Positions 63,604 through 64,000 of a stretch of DNA of 64,000 bases are shown in pieces; positions within the stretch are counted from its first letter, which is position 1, and each line of letters opens with the position of its first letter. The translations under genes were made by a program, and so were the position numbers. This DNA is from Parapedobacter luteus. Its GTDB lineage: Bacteria > Bacteroidota > Bacteroidia > Sphingobacteriales > Sphingobacteriaceae. The notes under the pieces are model-generated. The model was not told where the DNA came from. It worked only from the letters and a program-made list of their open reading frames with translations, and ran no database searches. The stretch covers positions 735,323 through 799,322 of the forward strand of contig NZ_FUYS01000001.1 of the NCBI RefSeq assembly GCF_900168055.1, written 5' to 3'.

Positions 63604-64000
63604 TTACCGTTTGTTATAGTAGGTGAAGTCTTTGTGCTCGATTTCCTTGTCCGGCAAGGATTTGAAATACGCATACGTGATGCGTAGCCCCTCCTCACGG
63701 CCCACCTTGGGTTCCCAACCCAGCAGCTCCCTGGCCTTGGTGATATCCGGCCGCCGCTGCTTGGGGTCGTCTACCGGCAGCTCCCTGTACACCAGCTTCT
63801 GGGAAGTGCCCGTCAGCTTGATGATTTCCTCGCCGAACTGTTTGATGGTGATTTCATCCGGGTTACCGATGTTTACCGGATAAGGGTAATCACTGTGCAG
63901 CAGGCGGTAGATGCCCTCCACCTGGTCGTCCACGTAGCAGAATGAACGGGTCTGTGAGCCGTCACCGAAGACGGTGAGGTCTTCCCCGCGCAGCGCCTGC
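63604..64000 (-). CDS. UDP-glucuronate decarboxylase / SDR sugar dehydratase, C-terminal part
   Basis: The 3' end of a minus-strand gene cut by the right edge; about 131 codons are visible ([20 protein letters not shown], then [56 protein letters not shown]). These motifs match UDP-glucuronate decarboxylase (UXS, forming UDP-xylose) and close extended SDRs. The active-site part is outside the window. Its base composition is clearly more GC-rich than the plus-strand glycosyltransferase genes next to it, as expected for conserved core DNA or a different origin. Confidence 0.85.
   Translation of the reverse strand, partial: QALRGEDLTVFGDGSQTRSFCYVDDQVEGIYRLLHSDYPYPVNIGNPDEITIKQFGEEIIKLTGTSQKLVYRELPVDDPKQRRPDITKARELLGWEPKVGREEGLRITYAYFKSLPDKEIEHKDFTYYNKR

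Noticed and set aside
1..64000. CRISPR arrays, tRNA or rRNA genes, insertion sequences, phage integrases
   Set aside because: No regularly spaced repeats, no cloverleaf or rRNA-like sequence, and no transposase or integrase motifs were recognised on either strand.

Overview
The window looks like chromosome of a Bacteroidota bacterium, most plausibly family Sphingobacteriaceae (a Parapedobacter- or Pedobacter-like organism; the genus is inference). The signs are SusC/SusD pairs, FecR-type anti-sigma factors with a C-terminal DUF4974-like domain, TTTG / TAnnTTTG promoters, a PE-Lig-Pol LigD and a Wzx/Wzy exopolysaccharide locus with a NusG-like antiterminator. I saw no tRNA, rRNA, CRISPR array, transposase or phage genes. 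|| Layout. 1-34.2 kb holds four cell-surface-signalling nutrient-uptake modules, each in the order ECF sigma factor, FecR anti-sigma factor, SusC (TonB-dependent transporter with an N-terminal STN signalling domain), SusD lipoprotein. Modules A (2573 to 1 or beyond), B (12304 to 5546) and C (23687 to 12462) lie on the minus strand; D (25382 to 34196) lies on the plus strand. C carries two secreted glycoside-hydrolase-like proteins and D a GH105-type unsaturated uronyl hydrolase, so at least these two are polysaccharide utilization loci. A complete DNA ligase D gene sits between A and B, and a methyltransferase plus a candidate small RNA sit between C and D. 34.3-36.3 kb has a thioredoxin-fold protein and a DUF4369-like lipoprotein, both with the signal peptide out of frame. 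36.4-41.0 kb is an oxidative-stress group: ankyrin protein, DUF892 protein, HPII-type catalase and a luciferase-like monooxygenase. 41.0-41.7 kb is a repeat-rich gap with a promoter. 41.7-63.6 kb is an exopolysaccharide locus: SGNH protein, NusG-like antiterminator, small HTH protein, Wza-like export protein, Wzc-like kinase, glycosyltransferases, Wzx flippase, Wzy polymerase, a CDP-sugar branch (RfbF, SDR, RmlC-like, SAF-domain oxidoreductase), two more HTH paralogues and three more sugar-transfer proteins. A convergent UDP-glucuronate decarboxylase-like gene runs off the right edge. || How it may work together. Each SusC STN domain would signal substrate arrival to its FecR, which would release its sigma factor. 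All four FecR-SusC gaps also contain a hairpin, and in the three minus-strand modules its single imperfect pair is G-T in the antisense reading and C-A in the sense reading. In A and D the hairpin is followed by six T only in the antisense direction. A TATATTTG -7-like box (TATCATTG in B) sits on the antisense strand at each susC start codon. Together these predict a 70-100 nt antisense RNA over each susC leader, which is the most interesting signal here. A second candidate RNA (23925-23996, minus) has its own promoter and terminator. The three HTH proteins with a shared C-terminal aromatic/leucine motif look like an uncharacterised regulator family tied to the exopolysaccharide locus.
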